Positions 7,383 through 9,375 of a DNA stretch of 9,375 nucleotides are shown here, piece after piece. The notes below the pieces were generated by a model. That model searched no databases. It saw only the letters and a list, made by a program, of their open reading frames with translations, and was not told the origin of the DNA. How positions within the stretch are numbered: position 1 is the first letter of the stretch; the number at the start of each line of letters is the position of its first letter. Made by a program: the position numbers and the translations under genes. This stretch comes from Caulobacter sp. CCH9-E1 (lineage in GTDB: Bacteria; Pseudomonadota; Alphaproteobacteria; Caulobacterales; Caulobacteraceae), in contig NZ_LSJA01000330.1 in assembly GCF_001556515.1 (NCBI RefSeq), positions 1 through 9,375 of the forward strand. The letters run 5' to 3'.

Positions 7383-7396
7383 TTGATCAACATCAA
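7383..7396 (-). promoter_or_regulatory. FNR/FixK-family binding site (TTGAT-N4-ATCAA)
   Basis: TTGATCAACATCAA is an exact match to the symmetrical consensus bound by FNR- and FixK-type members of the CRP superfamily. The arms extend one more pair (C at 7382, G at 7397) to 6 bp each. The centre is about 101 bases upstream of the kinase GTG and beyond the purA stop, so the kinase gene is the likely target. Caulobacter has a FixLJ-FixK oxygen-limitation circuit. Whether the site activates or represses depends on the unmapped transcription start. Confidence 0.6.
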
Positions 7397-7428
7397 GAGT
7401 TTCCGACGCCGAGCTTTACTAGCGAGCT

Positions 7429-8715
<1,287 letters not shown>

Positions 8716-8752
8716 GGTAGAGATATGCCTTGTCGCCTGCCGGGTGACGCCA

Positions 8753-8780
8753 CGGGGTCCTTCGACAGGACTCGACCCCG
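8753..8780 (-). promoter_or_regulatory. Inverted repeat in the purA leader, with a GANTC site in its loop
   Basis: CGGGGTC (8753-8759) pairs with GACCCCG (8774-8780) around a 14-base loop. An alternative inner stem, GTCCT (8757-8761) with AGGAC (8767-8771), competes with it. The loop side holds GACTC (8769-8773), a GANTC target of the CcrM methylase in Caulobacter. There is no U-run, so it is not a standard terminator for the upstream gene. The GTCCTTCGACAGGAC core also resembles dispersed palindromic repeats seen in alphaproteobacteria. Confidence 0.4.
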
Positions 8781-8791
8781 AGCGTTTCTCA

Positions 8792-8821
8792 GATTTTCGG
8801 CGGCGTCGGGAGGCGCGTCAA
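8792..8821 (-). promoter_or_regulatory. Candidate purA promoter
   Basis: On the minus strand TTGACGC (8821-8815) matches the Caulobacter housekeeping -35 (TTGACGS) exactly. After 15 bases comes CGAAAATC (8799-8792), a partial match to the -10 (GCTANAWC). The gap is one base longer than the usual 11-14. It would give a purA leader of roughly 70 bases. Confidence 0.35.
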
Positions 8822-8838
8822 ACGCATCCTTCGCGAAG

Positions 8839-9375
8839 TCAGAAGGCGTAAACCAGCCGGACCCCCGCGTCGTCAAGTCCCTGGTTCTTGCCCTGGTGGA
8901 AGATCTGGCCGTTCGACAGGTGGGTATAGGAAAGCTCGACCGATACCCGATCACTGACCTGGTAGCCCAGGGCCAGCTCCGGCTCGAACAGCACGCGCGA
9001 GCCGAACTCGATCCGATTGTAGTAGAGCCAAGTACGGCGCGCCCGCTCCTCTTCCGACAGGCCCGGCGCGTTGGCCGGCGGCAGCTTGGCCTTGCCGTCG
9101 GTATAGGCCAGGCCCAGGCCCGGCCGCAGGTAGAAGCCGCCCTTCTCGCCAAGCTCGACCTTCCAGTTGAAGCCGGCGGCGACGAAGTTAGAGGTGTTGT
9201 CGCTGTTGATCGAGACCATGGCGTGGACCTGCGGCTTGCCCAGCCAGGTCAAGCTCTCGAGCCTGTTCGTGCGGTAGCCCAAGTGGACGTCAACGCCATC
9301 CTCGCGACCGGCCGCGCCCAGGCCCACCGCGCTGCCGATGAAGGTGACGTCGTGCTTGTAGACCCCGACGAAGGC
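8839..9375 (-). CDS. PagL-like lipid A 3-O-deacylase (acyloxyacyl hydrolase family), N-terminus missing
   Basis: The frame is open to the window edge (178 residues), beginning inside AFVGVYKHDVTFIGSA, so the signal peptide and first strand lie beyond 9375. A GTG at 9327 is internal, not the start. The family forms an eight-stranded outer-membrane barrel that removes the 3-linked acyl chain from lipid A. The catalytic stretch is visible near the C-terminus: SYTHLSNGQIF with the His codon at 8920-8922, giving the H-x-S-N arrangement of PagL. Downstream, NQGLDD places Asp where I expect the catalytic Glu. Amphipathic strands (FYLRPGLGLAYTDG, LGYQVSDRVSVELSYTH) and a terminal Phe (VRLVYAF) fit an outer-membrane barrel. 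It lies upstream of purA with its own reading unit. Assignment to the family is firm; activity is less so. Confidence 0.85.
   Translation of the reverse strand, partial: AFVGVYKHDVTFIGSAVGLGAAGREDGVDVHLGYRTNRLESLTWLGKPQVHAMVSINSDNTSNFVAAGFNWKVELGEKGGFYLRPGLGLAYTDGKAKLPPANAPGLSEEERARRTWLYYNRIEFGSRVLFEPELALGYQVSDRVSVELSYTHLSNGQIFHQGKNQGLDDAGVRLVYAF

Noticed and set aside
8716..8838. Purine riboswitch ahead of purA
   Set aside because: The leader shows one inverted repeat but no three-way junction or conserved core of purine or PurR-type control elements.

Overview
The window is a compact, GC-rich (roughly two thirds G+C) stretch of bacterial chromosome, most likely from an alphaproteobacterium of the family Caulobacteraceae and probably Caulobacter itself. 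This rests on codon use, on the response-regulator tail (YVGPDRRRFNSADYRGPRKR), on a TTGACGC element like the Caulobacter housekeeping -35, on a large solitary TonB-dependent receptor, and on a palindromic intergenic repeat of a kind common in these genomes. The organism is an inference from style; no marker gene for taxonomy lies here.

Layout. The left third reads on the plus strand: an imperfect inverted repeat (1-120, cut by the window edge), an alpha/beta-fold hydrolase (137-853), a 221-base spacer, and a TonB-dependent outer-membrane receptor (1075-3375). A perfect 12-bp-stem terminator at 3404-3440 then separates it from the rest, which all reads on the minus strand. In transcription order this is: a PagL-like lipid A deacylase (enters from beyond position 9375 and ends at 8839), purA (8715-7429), a six-helix membrane hybrid histidine kinase (7288-5570), an unrecognised 382-residue protein (5499-4351) and a receiver-domain protein (4265-3462).

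How the genes may work together. The kinase, the unknown protein and the receiver protein run in the same direction with gaps of only 70 and 85 bases, so they may form one signalling unit. Two things make this unit worth attention. The receiver protein lacks the usual phosphoryl-acceptor aspartate (Glu68 instead) and the switch Thr/Ser (Ala99 instead). Upstream of the kinase lies a perfect FNR/FixK-type box (TTGAT-N4-ATCAA), next to two further palindromes and a tandem 10-bp repeat, which suggests oxygen or redox control of the kinase gene. purA is ordinary housekeeping. The hydrolase, the receptor and the deacylase appear to be independent envelope or metabolic genes.

No RNA gene, CRISPR array, insertion sequence, prophage gene or integrase is visible. 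No gene-free stretch exceeds about 220 bases.
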